A DNA stretch of 64,000 nucleotides from Aurantiochytrium sp. KH105 (taxonomy: Eukaryota; Sar; Bigyra; Thraustochytrida; Thraustochytriidae), in contig BGKB01000066.1 in NCBI GenBank assembly GCA_003116975.1, forward strand, positions 62,001 through 126,000. Direction: 5' to 3'. This document shows positions 29,249-39,963 of the stretch, in pieces. A program made the translations under genes and the position numbers. How positions within the stretch are numbered: position 1 is the first letter of the stretch; every line of letters begins with the position of its first letter. A model generated the notes under the pieces. It was not told the DNA's origin and searched no databases. It worked only from the letters and a program-made list of their open reading frames with translations.

Positions 29249-32215
29249 TCACCACAAGGTCTTTCGCCTGCGGGGTACTTCAGCATCCTTCGCGGTAGGC
29301 GACTCTCCGTCCGCGTTTGACGTACTGCCCACCATTGTTGTACTGGAGCCTTTGTCGTTTTGGGTCTCTGTATGCTTCGCCGAAGCATTTGGTATTGTCG
29401 CGACCTCGTCTGTATCTTCCACACGATGGACGGGCTTGTCACCGTCCGCTTTGGGAGCCACCTCGATATCGCCAGTGTTGCGCTCGAGCTCGTCGGAGTC
29501 AACTTGGAGGTCGCCCGAGGCCGCCACTGGCGTGGATAAAGTCGACGAAACTTGCTTCTCGACGTTCTGTGGAGAGTCATCGTCAAGCTCTTCTTCCGTG
29601 TGCTTCTGCTCCGCGTCATTTTCTTTTACGTTTGCTGTTGCAAAGGCCTCTGTGTCTTCCACAATCTGTTTTGCTTCCTCATTTGCTATTTGTTGTAAAG
29701 ATTCTGACTCTGCAAATCGCGTGCATGTCACTGTTGCATCATTGGCATTTTCGCTCAAAGCCATCTCCTGTGTTTGTTTCATGGCGTGATCAACTTGTTC
29801 AGCAACACTGCCAGTGCCATGAGGTTCCTTTCCTTTTTCTTTTTCAGTCCCTGCGCTTTGGTGCTGTAGCTCCACTCCCCACCGAAGATTTGCTGCTTCA
29901 GCAGCAACTCTTAGATCATCTGCAAGAGCAGTGACAGCGTCAGCGGCAGAAGCTGCGCCTTCTGCAGCCGCGGCAGCCCCACGTGCGGCGTCTGCTGCCC
30001 CTTTTGCAGCCACGACCGCGGCGGCAGCGCCTTCTGCTGCCGCACTCGCTGCTGCGGCAACGGTTCCTCCATTTGCGTCCATTTGCCTTGCTTGACCGTC
30101 TTTCGTGCCAAAGAGGCTCTGATACTCATCCTCCAAAGAATCGTCCCAGGCCACAAACTGCATTTTACGTCCCATTTGAATTGTAAGCTCATCTAGGTCT
30201 TGGCAGATTCGTGATGTGCACGACTGAAAGTCAGGAAAGGTGGCCCTCCACTCGCTTCCGTACAATTCACTTCGCATTTTATCCACTTTTTCACTGCAAG
30301 ACGGGCTTTGGGGCGACCTCTGGGTCTTTTGACCCTGACAAACGGTTCTTTCAGCTTCTGAAAGAGCGACGAGCGCTGCGGCAAGAGATGCGTCTGGCTG
30401 TGATGCAAGAGATTGCCTTTCTTGCTGCAGGCGAGTCGCCTGTACTTCTTCGTGATTATTTTCTTCCGTTTGGGCGATATGGTCATCCTCGTTGGTCTTG
30501 TTCGCGTCTTCGTCTTGCTCGTTCACTTCGATCATGAATCCTGTTTGGACTTCTTCTTCTTCTTCTTCTTCTTCTGCATCTTTTTTCTTACGATCACTTT
30601 GGCCTTCATCTCTCTCAACTTCTCGTTCTGGGATTGTTCCCTTTTCTTGCCATTCTTCTTCTTGTGCTCCTTCGGGAACGTCCTTTCTGCTTGGCGATGC
30701 TGAAGTATTCGCTGCTTTTATTTCGATTGGAATGTCTTCGTTCTTCCGCTCGATGGAGTCCATCGTCTCAACTTTAATGCTTGGATCCTGGTGTTCTCCC
30801 AAGATGTTTTCGTCCGCATCGTCTTCAGCATCTCCTCCTCCAAGCGGCGCCGTTTCGCTTGGTTTTGCGCATTGCTTTTTCTCGTGCACAGCCCTCTCGG
30901 GTGCAGACTCATTGCCATCGCCTGAGATACTTTTGCGGTCGATTGTGCTGTAAGCGTCGAGTTCGGTGCCCGTAGTCTCACTTGAGCGTGGACCAAAGTC
31001 TGTGGCTTCGCTTCTGTCACTCAAGGGCTGTGCGGATTCCATTTCACTTCCTCCGCTCGAGCGCGAACTCTGAAAGGAGCTAGATGATCCTGCTGAGCGT
31101 GAAGATCTTGGTCTGGCGCGGGGGCTTGCCGACCCATGCTCGAGAATGTCCCAGGTCTTTTTCCACGCTGGCTGTTCTTGCTTGGTCCACTGCGAATCCG
31201 TTTGTTGCTGAATCAAAGGTCGTACCTGTGCACTTGTAGGTGCGATGCGCGTTTGTTTCTGGTGTTGCTGCTTGTCTTGCTGCTTGTGAGATGACTTCTT
31301 CGTGTGAGTCTCTGACGCGGTTGCTGGTCGATGTGCCTCCTCTTCGCCTTTGTTGCACGAAGGCTTGGGTCGGCGTGCAGACTTGGGTCGCAAGCGCGAG
31401 CTCTTTTTTACGCTACTTGCTTGAGCAACATCTAGAGCAGAAGAAATCGAGCCGCCCGCTCTGGAAGTTGGGCTTGTTCCTGAACTTGTTCCCGTGCTCG
31501 AGCTAGAGGATGTGGACCTGAAACTAGAGGCGCGCAGCTGTAATGATGCCTTGAACCTGCGATTCGCTTCGACTTTTCGGGCGATCTCGCGGCTTGCGCG
31601 ACGTTCCCGATGAATTTTGTCAGTCTTTCGCTGCTCTGCGCGAATTGCGTCTGCATGTGCGCGTGCCTCGGCGTCAAGAGCCGCTTGCCGCATTTTCAGC
31701 CGTTTGAGCTCGTCTCTTGTTGACTCAGGAGACTTGCTAATAGAGGGTTGAGGTTTGCCTGGTGAAGGTCTTCGCGAGGGCCTTCGAGCGGGCGAACGCA
31801 CGCGTGTCGACTCGGTTATGCGCTTTGCTGTCTCATTGCTTTCTGGCTCTGGAGCAGCTGTTTCTGCAAGCTCGACAAGATCATCGTCCACGACATTGCC
31901 GGCGTCACTGGAAGCAATCGAAGGTTTACTTGCATTGCATCGCAAGGACCGTTCTTTGTCTTTTCCGAGTGCAGACTCGAGGTGAGGCATCATCGTTTGA
32001 CTCGGTTGGGGTGCCGGGTGAATTTTGCGTTTCCCTTTGCTTCGTCGGTTTTCGGTGTTGCGGGGCGTCTTTCGGGTCAATCGCTTAGGACCACCTAGAC
32101 TCGCCTCTGTCGCCTCGAGCTCGGATTCGATTGCGCTTAACTCCGTCATGTACATGTCGAGCTTGCTGCCGGCGCTGCCATCATTTTCTCGACGCGCAGA
32201 CGCAAGAACCTTCAT
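29249..32215 (-). CDS. Large charged coiled-coil protein, family unknown
   Basis: 988 residues from the ATG at 32215; the longer frame begins with TTG. I do not recognise a family. Visible parts: a basic N-terminus, a helical Arg/Glu/Ala-rich coiled-coil stretch (about 165-228), a Ser-rich region, a long Glu-rich region with a run of seven Glu (about 545), a more ordered-looking patch with conserved-type Trp and Leu (SEWRATFPDF... QFVAWDDSLEDEYQSLFG, about 640-705), an Ala-rich amphipathic stretch with repeated AAEGAA-type units (about 713-768), and an acidic C-terminus. No signal peptide or membrane segment. The open frame of nearly 1000 codons supports a real gene. It converges on cereblon and diverges from the multi-PH gene. 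Confidence 0.75.
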   Translation of the reverse strand: MKVLASARRENDGSAGSKLDMYMTELSAIESELEATEASLGGPKRLTRKTPRNTENRRSKGKRKIHPAPQPSQTMMPHLESALGKDKERSLRCNASKPSIASSDAGNVVDDDLVELAETAAPEPESNETAKRITESTRVRSPARRPSRRPSPGKPQPSISKSPESTRDELKRLKMRQAALDAEARAHADAIRAEQRKTDKIHRERRASREIARKVEANRRFKASLQLRASSFRSTSSSSSTGTSSGTSPTSRAGGSISSALDVAQASSVKKSSRLRPKSARRPKPSCNKGEEEAHRPATASETHTKKSSHKQQDKQQHQKQTRIAPTSAQVRPLIQQQTDSQWTKQEQPAWKKTWDILEHGSASPRARPRSSRSAGSSSSFQSSRSSGGSEMESAQPLSDRSEATDFGPRSSETTGTELDAYSTIDRKSISGDGNESAPERAVHEKKQCAKPSETAPLGGGDAEDDADENILGEHQDPSIKVETMDSIERKNEDIPIEIKAANTSASPSRKDVPEGAQEEEWQEKGTIPEREVERDEGQSDRKKKDAEEEEEEEEVQTGFMIEVNEQDEDANKTNEDDHIAQTEENNHEEVQATRLQQERQSLASQPDASLAAALVALSEAERTVCQGQKTQRSPQSPSCSEKVDKMRSELYGSEWRATFPDFQSCTSRICQDLDELTIQMGRKMQFVAWDDSLEDEYQSLFGTKDGQARQMDANGGTVAAAASAAAEGAAAAVVAAKGAADAARGAAAAAEGAASAADAVTALADDLRVAAEAANLRWGVELQHQSAGTEKEKGKEPHGTGSVAEQVDHAMKQTQEMALSENANDATVTCTRFAESESLQQIANEEAKQIVEDTEAFATANVKENDAEQKHTEEELDDDSPQNVEKQVSSTLSTPVAASGDLQVDSDELERNTGDIEVAPKADGDKPVHRVEDTDEVATIPNASAKHTETQNDKGSSTTMVGSTSNADGESPTAKDAEVPRRRKTLW

Positions 32216-33075
32216 TGGCTGCGTCCGCGCAATATTGCGCGATAACTGCCCTCCTTTAGGTTCGAAGGGTTGAGCGTCTCGCAACACGGCAGGCGCAACG
32301 AGTGCGCGAGCTCTCCGCCACCACGGCCGTGGTTTTTCGATCAGCACGTACAAAGTTTGGGTTGCTTGTAGCAGCAGCGGTCACCTTGTCTTTGCAGCGC
32401 ACTGCTCTCACAGTTGGCCTCAACTCGCAAGCACGTTAGCAAGCAAGGAAAGCAGGCAAGCAAGAAAGCAAGCAAGTAAGCGAACAAATATATGCGAGCC
32501 GTAGACTCCTCGTGAACAAGTGGTCCACGAGATCAGCTTGTCTGATTCTTATAGAGAATCATCTGAGTCGGAAGTCTGTTTTCCGCCCACGCCACCTCTC
32601 TTTGGGCGACTTGTGCCCTTAATGTCATTTAACTTTTACACTTTGTTAAAATTAATCTAACTCTTCTTAACTCGTCTAGCAGAGCACCAAATATCTGGCA
32701 TTGATGGCCCTGCAACTCGGAGTTCAAGTTCTCACAAGACCAAAAACGGATAAGTTTCTGCTTCCTTCGTGCGTCGCGTGGACTTGGGTTCCGCTGCCTC
32801 TAAAACGAACTTTTCTTTTTCTTTTTTCCTTCTCTTTCGTCCCATCGATGCCGCAGTGAGGGCATCTCAAACACGAAACGCCCGACACTGCACGGCGCCG
32901 AGCAAAGGCTGGGGGCCGTGGTCGGCCTGGTGGACGGCGGCCTGACGAGGGCACGAGCGAGGGTCGCAGACGCTTTGGAGAAAGCGCTCGCTTAGCTGCA
33001 ACAAAGACCGCGGCGGCAGCGGCTTTCTTCTCCCGAAGAAGGCAAGGTGGTGCTGGGAGGAACGAAGGCGAGTAG
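32216..33075. other. Divergent intergenic region upstream of the multi-PH gene
   Basis: 860 bp. Contains an AAGC-type run (about 32440-32480), a short AT-rich tract (about 32630-32665) and a TTTTC-rich tract (about 32812-32840). Presumed promoters of both flanking genes. No gene supported. Confidence 0.5.
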
Positions 33076-36000
33076 ATGTCAAGGCGGCACCCCGCCCCGC
33101 GGGACTCACTGTCAGGTAAACAGCCAGAAGCAAGAGCGGCTCTAAAGCTCAATGCCGTGCTAGACGGGCGTGAAAAGGCGAGCTCTGCGGAAGCAGAGTC
33201 TCCGCTCGATCATGATGCAAACGTCAACTTTGATACGGACCCAATCGCCCGTGAGCTGCTGCAAAGCTTGGGTATTTCGTCCGCAGAGGCCCGGCAAACG
33301 GAGAAAGTCCAGGAAACGATTTTGCGTCTCGTGGCGGAAGCCCGATTTCGCCGCGGCGAAGCGCGCGAGTTGTCCCTTGCAGAGCTTGAAGTAGCCCGCT
33401 CAAATCTGGAACGCGAGCTTCTTTCTTGCATTGATGCCGCACGAAAAGTGTTGCTTGAAATGGACATCAACTTCATGACGCGAGTTCTTCAGGAGCGTGC
33501 GACTTGCTCTGCTGGGGAAACCAGAAAGTCCACTCAAAGAGAGAACGCTGCGGCATCTGCGCGCGATGGGCCTCTGGATTTTGACGACGAGGAAAAGGTA
33601 TACATTTCGCCACCATCTTCGGCAGCTACTGTTGGCGGAGGGTTTGCGGCTGGTTCGCCGCGGTCTGCATTAGGATCTCCAGCAGGTGCACGCAGTCCCA
33701 CTTCATGGATTGACGGTGGCAAGGAGGAACAGGGTGTCGAACTTTGCACTGCACACAATCCTCAGACAGGTCAGTGGACACCGAGCATTGTCAGCGTGCA
33801 AAAACGCGCCATTGCCTTTTATGAGGTTGGACAGCTTCGTCAAGACGCTAGCTTGGCAGGAGCTCGAGTCTCGCTCCCGACAGGAAATAGCGCTGCCTCT
33901 GCACTCAAGACTTTGCAAAAGCAGAGCCCAAGTCAGACGTTTCTCGGAATGGAGTTGCGCCTGCCGGCGCTTAACAACAGCAAAATTCTCCTTGCCGCCA
34001 GATCAGAACGGGAGCGACGCTCATGGATGGAGAACATTTCCTTTGCTTCAGCATTCGATGCATCGCGCGGGGACAATCATGACTTCGAGGCGGCCGGGGT
34101 GCCCGTGTGTCTTGTCCAGGGCTTTCTTTTCAAGCGTTCGGTCGCGACTGGCGCACTTTTCGGTGTATCCCCGCGCTGGAAACGTCGTTTTTGCAGAATC
34201 GTTTACGATGCTGCCCGCCAGCTGTGGTCTCTGCAGTATCACACTGCGGCCCAAGCCCAAGTCCTGGTTCCCTTTAAGAATATCGCAAGTCTTGAAGAAC
34301 AGTCGATCGAGGATGCGGGGGCAACTGCTCTCCAGACCGAGACCGCGGAGCAAATGGCGGCCGTCGCCATTTCCTTGCGAAGCATGACGGGGCGTTCACT
34401 TGTCGACTGCTTTCTCATTCCCAGATCAACTCTTTCCAGCTTTTTTGATTGGGTGCCGCTCCCCGTTGAGACTCGTTTTCTGGACAATGATGCAGCAGAT
34501 TCTCTTGCACGCTTCGCAAACGAGCATCCACCCTCAGAGGACGATATTGCATCTAATGCAGCTGGGCAGCCCAAGATCGCCTCGCCTCGTCGCCCTTTTG
34601 CTGAAGATGCGGATGAGACGTCGCCCTGTGAAGTGGACAGCGAGTTCGAAATGGGAACAGATCTCGGGACAGTCGATGAAGAGTCGCGCAGCGACCTTGG
34701 GTCTGATGCTGAAGGGGATAATTGCGAAGATCTGAATGCAGAAAGGCTTCATCAAGAAGAAAATGAAGAAGGCAGCAGCGACGACGACGACGACGACGAT
34801 GAAGATGAAGATGAAGATGAAGATGAAGAAAACGAAGAGGAGGATGAAGAAGACGAAGAGGAAGACGAAGAGGGAACGTCCGAGGATTGCGAAACAAATT
34901 CGATCATGAGTGCAACCGCACATCATCGAAGAACGCTTTTCGGTGAGCGTGCAGTGTGCAGCAACGACATCGTTCCGTATGTTGAACAGCAGCCAAATTC
35001 TGCAAAAGAACAAAGGTCTTTCGTGAACACGACGCAAGATCTCTTGGAGCAACCATTCGTAAGGTCTAGCGACAAAGAAGGAGGGGAAGACGAGACTATT
35101 GGAAAGGACGATTTTGACGCAGAAGCAAAGAGGCTTTGCGCAAGAGTTCGCGCAAATACAGCCTCGTCAAGCCGATCTCGTGCGCGGACACGGACGCGCT
35201 CGCGCACAAGCAGTGTCCCGACAGTCGACGTGCCTCTAGATGGCCCAAGACCCCGCGAAGGCCCAAGGAATGTGGTTTCGAAACTACCAGATTCACCAAT
35301 TTTAGAGTCCGGCTCCACAACGTATCCTGTCCGAGAAACAAACACGCTTGGTTCAAAGTGGCCCTTGGAAGCGGTTGAACGCGTCGCAATTGGTGGTAGC
35401 AATGGCCGTAGCCCAAAAGATGTAGACTTTCAGGGAGTGCAGGGAGAAGCGCAAGAATCGTCTTACAATCGGGGCGCAGTTCAACAAGCTCATCACAACT
35501 TTGACGTCTCGGAATACAATGTGGCATCGCGGCAAGCCGCACAATATCTCCCGCAGGCAAGGAGCTCCGCTACGTCTGAAATTGATAGTCATGACAATTT
35601 GGAGTCTCAAGCATGGCAAACGATTGCAAACGCTAGCAAGCTCATGCGGGAGGTTATGAGCGAGGCGATAGATGCGCACGTGCTTGAAAAGTGTCGATAT
35701 CTGTTGGCAGCAATTCATGAAGCCATGATTGACATCAAGACAGGTAGCTTTGTGGACCCAGCAGATACGGAGAGCCTAGCCCTCGGCCTTGAGCTCGTCA
35801 TGGAGGCCGCTCAATGCATTATTGCTATCTCGGAAGTTGGCGTGCGACACTCAACTTCGCAAGTTCTAGAAACCGTAGACCGCGTTGCGATGTGTGATCT
35901 TGAGCGTTGCAGCGCAAGCGCAATGCGTACGGCTCGCATGCTTTTCGAGCTTGGCAAAGCATGTATGGACGTGCTTGCGCAATCCATGGATGTCCAGGGC

Positions 36001-38094
36001 GCTGAAACCTCTCGCCGATCGAGCTTGATCTCAGCAATGGAAGACTGGAAAACGTGCTGTAGTGGAGACGATAGGGCGTCGCACCGGCAGAGTATGTCCG
36101 ATGACGAGGTCTCGGCAATCAAAAGCACACCTCAAGTGCATAAATTTGAGGCATCGCCCAGTGTTAGCGTTCACTCCGTCATGGAGCGCGAGAGTACGGG
36201 CGACAACGATGAGGGATACATGTCCGAAAACTTTAGTGATTGCAAGAGTGACGCGACAGGAATCGCCGAATCGCAAGCTGTCACAGGCCAAAAGGGCCCA
36301 ACATCCACCACAGCCACCACCACGACCACGATCGGAGACATCATCGCCTCAAGTCAGCGCTGCATCGCTCTTGAAAGGCTCACGGAGCAGGTCGCGGAAG
36401 ACCTTTTGGGTCGAGGTCATGTAATTTTGCACAAAGTACCAGACACCCCCATCTCGACCGGCGAGGAACTTGGGGAGTTTGGTATGGGCTATCTCGTTCC
36501 AGTGCCTACGCGGGCGCCTCCGCTGAGCCCAACAAGCTCAAAAGAATCCGTGACAAGACAATCAAGAAATTCGCCACCACCTTTGAAAGTACCACCAAAG
36601 GAAAAGCGGTCGCGACAACAAAGCAACAGGAAAAGCATTGAGCTGGCGTCAGTGTCGAGTCCTGCGAAATCGAGCAATGTGAAAACATCTCCAACCACAA
36701 ATTTGCCTTTGGCTCCCGAATCTGTGAGCCCTGAATGGATTCTTTTGCGTCAATTCAAGCATGCGCAGTGGACGCGGGCGTTTCTGTGGATCGATGAGGC
36801 GAGTGGAAAATTGTATGCGTCGAGCACGGGTCGTGTGACAGCGAGGCCTATGTTCGAGACGGCATTGTGTGGTGCCAAGTTAGAGGCACTGGGACGTGCT
36901 CCGCTCTTCAATGGCACAGATCGTGTCACGCGAATGTATCAGATTTCGATTACGTCACAACGAGACGGTTGGGCTGGTCTTGCCTTTTCAAGCGACATTG
37001 TGATGCGCAAATGGCTTGCAGTTCTGGACTACGTCTCGCGGCGCCAGGCGACCAACTTCACAACGAACGATGAGGTTAATGATCATCTGCAGAGAAGAGA
37101 CAATGGTTTAAGCCGCGTGCGCGAACGTCTCGAGCCAGGTCTCCGTCAGCTCGAGGCTGGACGTAGATATCGAGGGGCAGCAACGCATCGCGTTCGACCG
37201 TCCGAGCGCCCCACCCATACTATTTATACCGACGCAGGTCACGAAATTGACTCCGAGATCGGCACCGAGGACGTGGACACAGAGGCAAGCACCGAGGATG
37301 TCGAGTCAAAGACTGACGCGGAAGACGAGCAGGGGAAACTTTTGATGCAGAGGAATGGCCAAACTCCTCCTCAAGGTATGCACAGCAGGGAGAACGTCTC
37401 GGTCTCACATCGCTGGCGGGAGCGTCCGTTTCGTTCGGGGTCGTCCACAATGGAGTCCGAAACCTTTTCAGCCCGGAGCAGCTCCTTCTCGTCCATTGGC
37501 GCCAAGAGTCAGGACTTGCATCAAATTCCCATCAAGCATATAAAAATGACGCGAGATGTCGAACGTGCCGTCAACATCATGCAGCAGGGGAGCACCTGGC
37601 ATTATGCGCATCGCAAGCCAAGCAGGTCCAGCGGGCTTGCCGAAGCGACATTACGGCTTGCCAAGGACTGCTCCTTTCTGGAGCTGAAAACGAAGGGACG
37701 AACGGAAACAGCAACGCGCGTAGATATCCTGGAGGTGACTCGCGTGGCACGCGGAGTGCCAAGCGCGACGCTGTTGAATGCAGCCGTGTCAGCGTGCAAG
37801 TGCTTTCGGGAAAATGAAGAGGACGGGCTCGGCGAGTCTTTGATCTCCCGCATGCCACTTTCAGACGTGGAAATTAGCGCTACGGATGCTATGCTTGCCA
37901 ACGAAACCGTAAATTGTTCGCTGTTGATAGAATATGGAACAGGAGCCACTCGTTCCCGATTGGAAGTTTTAGCTCCCGACGCCGGAATGTGTGCGGTGTA
38001 CGAGTATGGTATTTTACAAGTGCGCAAGGTGATGGTGTCTCGCGAAAGATCTGATTGTGAAAACGAACAACGCTTGATAGATTTTCAAAGTTGA
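33076..38094 (+). CDS. Multi-PH-domain scaffold protein
   Basis: 1672 residues in one frame. I infer a membrane- or phosphoinositide-associated scaffold from repeated PH-like folds: PH-like 1 (about 220-330, ending RSERERRSWMENISFA), PH 2 (about 345-470; GFLFKRS...WKRRFCRI), PH 3 (about 1218-1330; WILLRQFKHAQWTRAFLWID, ending RKWLAVLDYVSRR) and a C-terminal PH-like domain (about 1500-1665; LRLAKDCSFLELKTKG). A helical N-terminal segment (about 50-140) may be a coiled coil. Between PH 2 and PH 3 lie a long Asp/Glu run (about 566-602), Arg/Thr-rich stretches, a helical block (about 860-985) and Ser/Thr-rich linkers. No catalytic domain (GEF, GAP, kinase) was recognised. Lipid specificity cannot be read from the sequence. 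Confidence 0.8.
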   Translation: MSRRHPAPRDSLSGKQPEARAALKLNAVLDGREKASSAEAESPLDHDANVNFDTDPIARELLQSLGISSAEARQTEKVQETILRLVAEARFRRGEARELSLAELEVARSNLERELLSCIDAARKVLLEMDINFMTRVLQERATCSAGETRKSTQRENAAASARDGPLDFDDEEKVYISPPSSAATVGGGFAAGSPRSALGSPAGARSPTSWIDGGKEEQGVELCTAHNPQTGQWTPSIVSVQKRAIAFYEVGQLRQDASLAGARVSLPTGNSAASALKTLQKQSPSQTFLGMELRLPALNNSKILLAARSERERRSWMENISFASAFDASRGDNHDFEAAGVPVCLVQGFLFKRSVATGALFGVSPRWKRRFCRIVYDAARQLWSLQYHTAAQAQVLVPFKNIASLEEQSIEDAGATALQTETAEQMAAVAISLRSMTGRSLVDCFLIPRSTLSSFFDWVPLPVETRFLDNDAADSLARFANEHPPSEDDIASNAAGQPKIASPRRPFAEDADETSPCEVDSEFEMGTDLGTVDEESRSDLGSDAEGDNCEDLNAERLHQEENEEGSSDDDDDDDEDEDEDEDEENEEEDEEDEEEDEEGTSEDCETNSIMSATAHHRRTLFGERAVCSNDIVPYVEQQPNSAKEQRSFVNTTQDLLEQPFVRSSDKEGGEDETIGKDDFDAEAKRLCARVRANTASSSRSRARTRTRSRTSSVPTVDVPLDGPRPREGPRNVVSKLPDSPILESGSTTYPVRETNTLGSKWPLEAVERVAIGGSNGRSPKDVDFQGVQGEAQESSYNRGAVQQAHHNFDVSEYNVASRQAAQYLPQARSSATSEIDSHDNLESQAWQTIANASKLMREVMSEAIDAHVLEKCRYLLAAIHEAMIDIKTGSFVDPADTESLALGLELVMEAAQCIIAISEVGVRHSTSQVLETVDRVAMCDLERCSASAMRTARMLFELGKACMDVLAQSMDVQGAETSRRSSLISAMEDWKTCCSGDDRASHRQSMSDDEVSAIKSTPQVHKFEASPSVSVHSVMERESTGDNDEGYMSENFSDCKSDATGIAESQAVTGQKGPTSTTATTTTTIGDIIASSQRCIALERLTEQVAEDLLGRGHVILHKVPDTPISTGEELGEFGMGYLVPVPTRAPPLSPTSSKESVTRQSRNSPPPLKVPPKEKRSRQQSNRKSIELASVSSPAKSSNVKTSPTTNLPLAPESVSPEWILLRQFKHAQWTRAFLWIDEASGKLYASSTGRVTARPMFETALCGAKLEALGRAPLFNGTDRVTRMYQISITSQRDGWAGLAFSSDIVMRKWLAVLDYVSRRQATNFTTNDEVNDHLQRRDNGLSRVRERLEPGLRQLEAGRRYRGAATHRVRPSERPTHTIYTDAGHEIDSEIGTEDVDTEASTEDVESKTDAEDEQGKLLMQRNGQTPPQGMHSRENVSVSHRWRERPFRSGSSTMESETFSARSSSFSSIGAKSQDLHQIPIKHIKMTRDVERAVNIMQQGSTWHYAHRKPSRSSGLAEATLRLAKDCSFLELKTKGRTETATRVDILEVTRVARGVPSATLLNAAVSACKCFRENEEDGLGESLISRMPLSDVEISATDAMLANETVNCSLLIEYGTGATRSRLEVLAPDAGMCAVYEYGILQVRKVMVSRERSDCENEQRLIDFQS

Positions 38095-38364
38095 GTCATA
38101 ATTATCTTAGAATCCATGGGAAATGCGAGTTGCATGATGAGACCTTGAACTTCTAGAGAACAAATCGTGAAGAACTTGAATCACTTCTAAAATTAATTTC
38201 TCTTCAAAAATAATCTCTCCAGCAGTGTTTTATCTGCTGTTCGAACATTCCACGATAACGAACGCAATCCTACCCAGTATACATATGCGCAGACAAATTA
38301 AAAAAAGATTTCCCCCAAAGTGTCTCAGACTAACTAACCCGAGGACTTCCTTTGCCTCAAATGT

Positions 38365-39963
38365 CTAAAATTCGAGAGAAAGACTGTTTATGCCGAAGTG
38401 GGTGCGCGCGAGGTCACGCAAGGCTTCGATGTGAGGTGCATAAAAGTTTGCAAGAAGTTCCAACGTTTCGGCCTCGGGCTTGGGGGCCTTGGAGGTATGA
38501 CTGTTGGTGCGCGGCTTACTGCGCGCTTCCACTCTACGGAAGCTCGCCGCATCGAAGCCTTCGAGTCCGAGGAAGTTGATGGCCCTATTGATCTCTTTCA
38601 ATGGCTCCTTGAACAATTTGTCAGACTCGATGAGAAGAAAATTCTCAGCAGGGAAGAAGTTGAGCCAATGGCGAAGGTGATGGTCGTACAGGGATGCTAC
38701 AATCGTATCGACATCTTCTCGACCAGCTGCACCCCCGCTTGCGCACGTGTACGCGGCAGACGGATCGCCTCTTGGCACGAGCTGTGGGCACTTTTTTTCA
38801 ATAAAGTCGATCATGAGAGGTACGTAGCTGTCAAAGTTGTTGTTGCACACGCCCGGATCTGATGCCAAGTATTGCCTACAGATTTGACTCCCGCCCTTCA
38901 TACTATAACGGGAGTATGATCGCTTGACGGGATTGCGCAATAGCACCATGAGCTTGATGTTTGGGTTAATCGCCTTGAGCCAGACAGGCTGCCAGGCATC
39001 GACGTAGATCGACTTGATGGTGTTGTCCCCGACAAGGGCATTCGAGGGTAAGGGGGACATGCCCGCACCTCGCAAACAAAAGAGGTACGAGCGCACGTTG
39101 AAGTACGAGCGTTTGCGATTGGCGTACTTTTGCGAGGAAGAATACATGCTGTGATCGAAAAAGTGAATTTCCTTTCGGCACGCCGGACGAATATTTCTGT
39201 GAAGCGTGATTGCGTCTGCAAAGAATGTGGACCCTGCTTGTGAATAGCCAATCGTTGCGTAAAAGGGAAGAGGCAGAGGCGTGCGACACATGGGCGACAT
39301 GAGCGTCGGGTTTGCCTGCGACGTACGGTCTGTTAAGCGGGCAACATCCTGCGAACACAACTTTTCCTTGGTGTGGCAGAGGGTAAAGCACAAATCAGGG
39401 CCAACAGGAGGCGGCAATCCATTCGCGAGCCAGATGGGCGAGGACTCGGGGAATCGAAAGTTTGCGCGCAGCGCCTCCCAGGTGTCTCTGCTCCGTCTCA
39501 GTCGGCTGCTCGACGCGTCAATGTTGCCCAAAGGAGATGTGCTGGAGGCGTTGAAGGGGTAGACGGGGTGCTGCGCAAGAAGAGCCGCGAAATCAACGTC
39601 GAGCATGTCACTGCCAATTTGATCATTATGGCTGCTTTCATAGTCTTCTTGCGACTCATCCATGTCGCGCTCGAAATCGTCTTTAAAGTTCGGCGCACCC
39701 TCTCGTTTCCTTTTGGAACGGCCTGTGTGTTCTGTTGCTGCTGTTGTTGCTGCTGCTGCTGCAGATGATGATGATGATGACGTGGTTGTGGCAAGCCATG
39801 CTGCATCGAAGCGAATGGTTGTCGTTGGTTCGGACTGCAAGGCGACCCTGCCGATGAGGAAGACGAAGACTACGCTGGCCACAGCGATGACTTGCGTGTA
39901 TCTTGAACGGAGCGGCGAGCTCGACGCAGCTGCCTCTTCGGACGGGCTCCTACACGTTGGCAT
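38365..39963 (-). CDS. Golgi-type carbohydrate sulfotransferase, paralogue 1
   Basis: 532 residues from the ATG at 39963; the longer frame starts with GTG. PAPS-dependent transferase, probably acting on glycans in the Golgi lumen. Type II membrane topology: a short cytosolic tail, one membrane segment (about 22-42; VIAVASVVFVFLIGRVAL), a Ser/Thr/Ala-rich stem, then the catalytic domain. The 5'-phosphosulfate loop reads IGYSQAGSTFF (about 240-250) and the 3'-phosphate motif LLRNPVKRSYSRYS (about 338-352). Cys-rich segments before and after suggest disulfides. It is a tandem paralogue of the next gene, same strand, about 935 bp apart. The heparan/chondroitin sulfotransferase group is the closest type; the acceptor is unknown. 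Confidence 0.88.
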   Translation of the reverse strand: MPTCRSPSEEAAASSSPLRSRYTQVIAVASVVFVFLIGRVALQSEPTTTIRFDAAWLATTTSSSSSSAAAAATTAATEHTGRSKRKREGAPNFKDDFERDMDESQEDYESSHNDQIGSDMLDVDFAALLAQHPVYPFNASSTSPLGNIDASSSRLRRSRDTWEALRANFRFPESSPIWLANGLPPPVGPDLCFTLCHTKEKLCSQDVARLTDRTSQANPTLMSPMCRTPLPLPFYATIGYSQAGSTFFADAITLHRNIRPACRKEIHFFDHSMYSSSQKYANRKRSYFNVRSYLFCLRGAGMSPLPSNALVGDNTIKSIYVDAWQPVWLKAINPNIKLMVLLRNPVKRSYSRYSMKGGSQICRQYLASDPGVCNNNFDSYVPLMIDFIEKKCPQLVPRGDPSAAYTCASGGAAGREDVDTIVASLYDHHLRHWLNFFPAENFLLIESDKLFKEPLKEINRAINFLGLEGFDAASFRRVEARSKPRTNSHTSKAPKPEAETLELLANFYAPHIEALRDLARTHFGINSLSLEF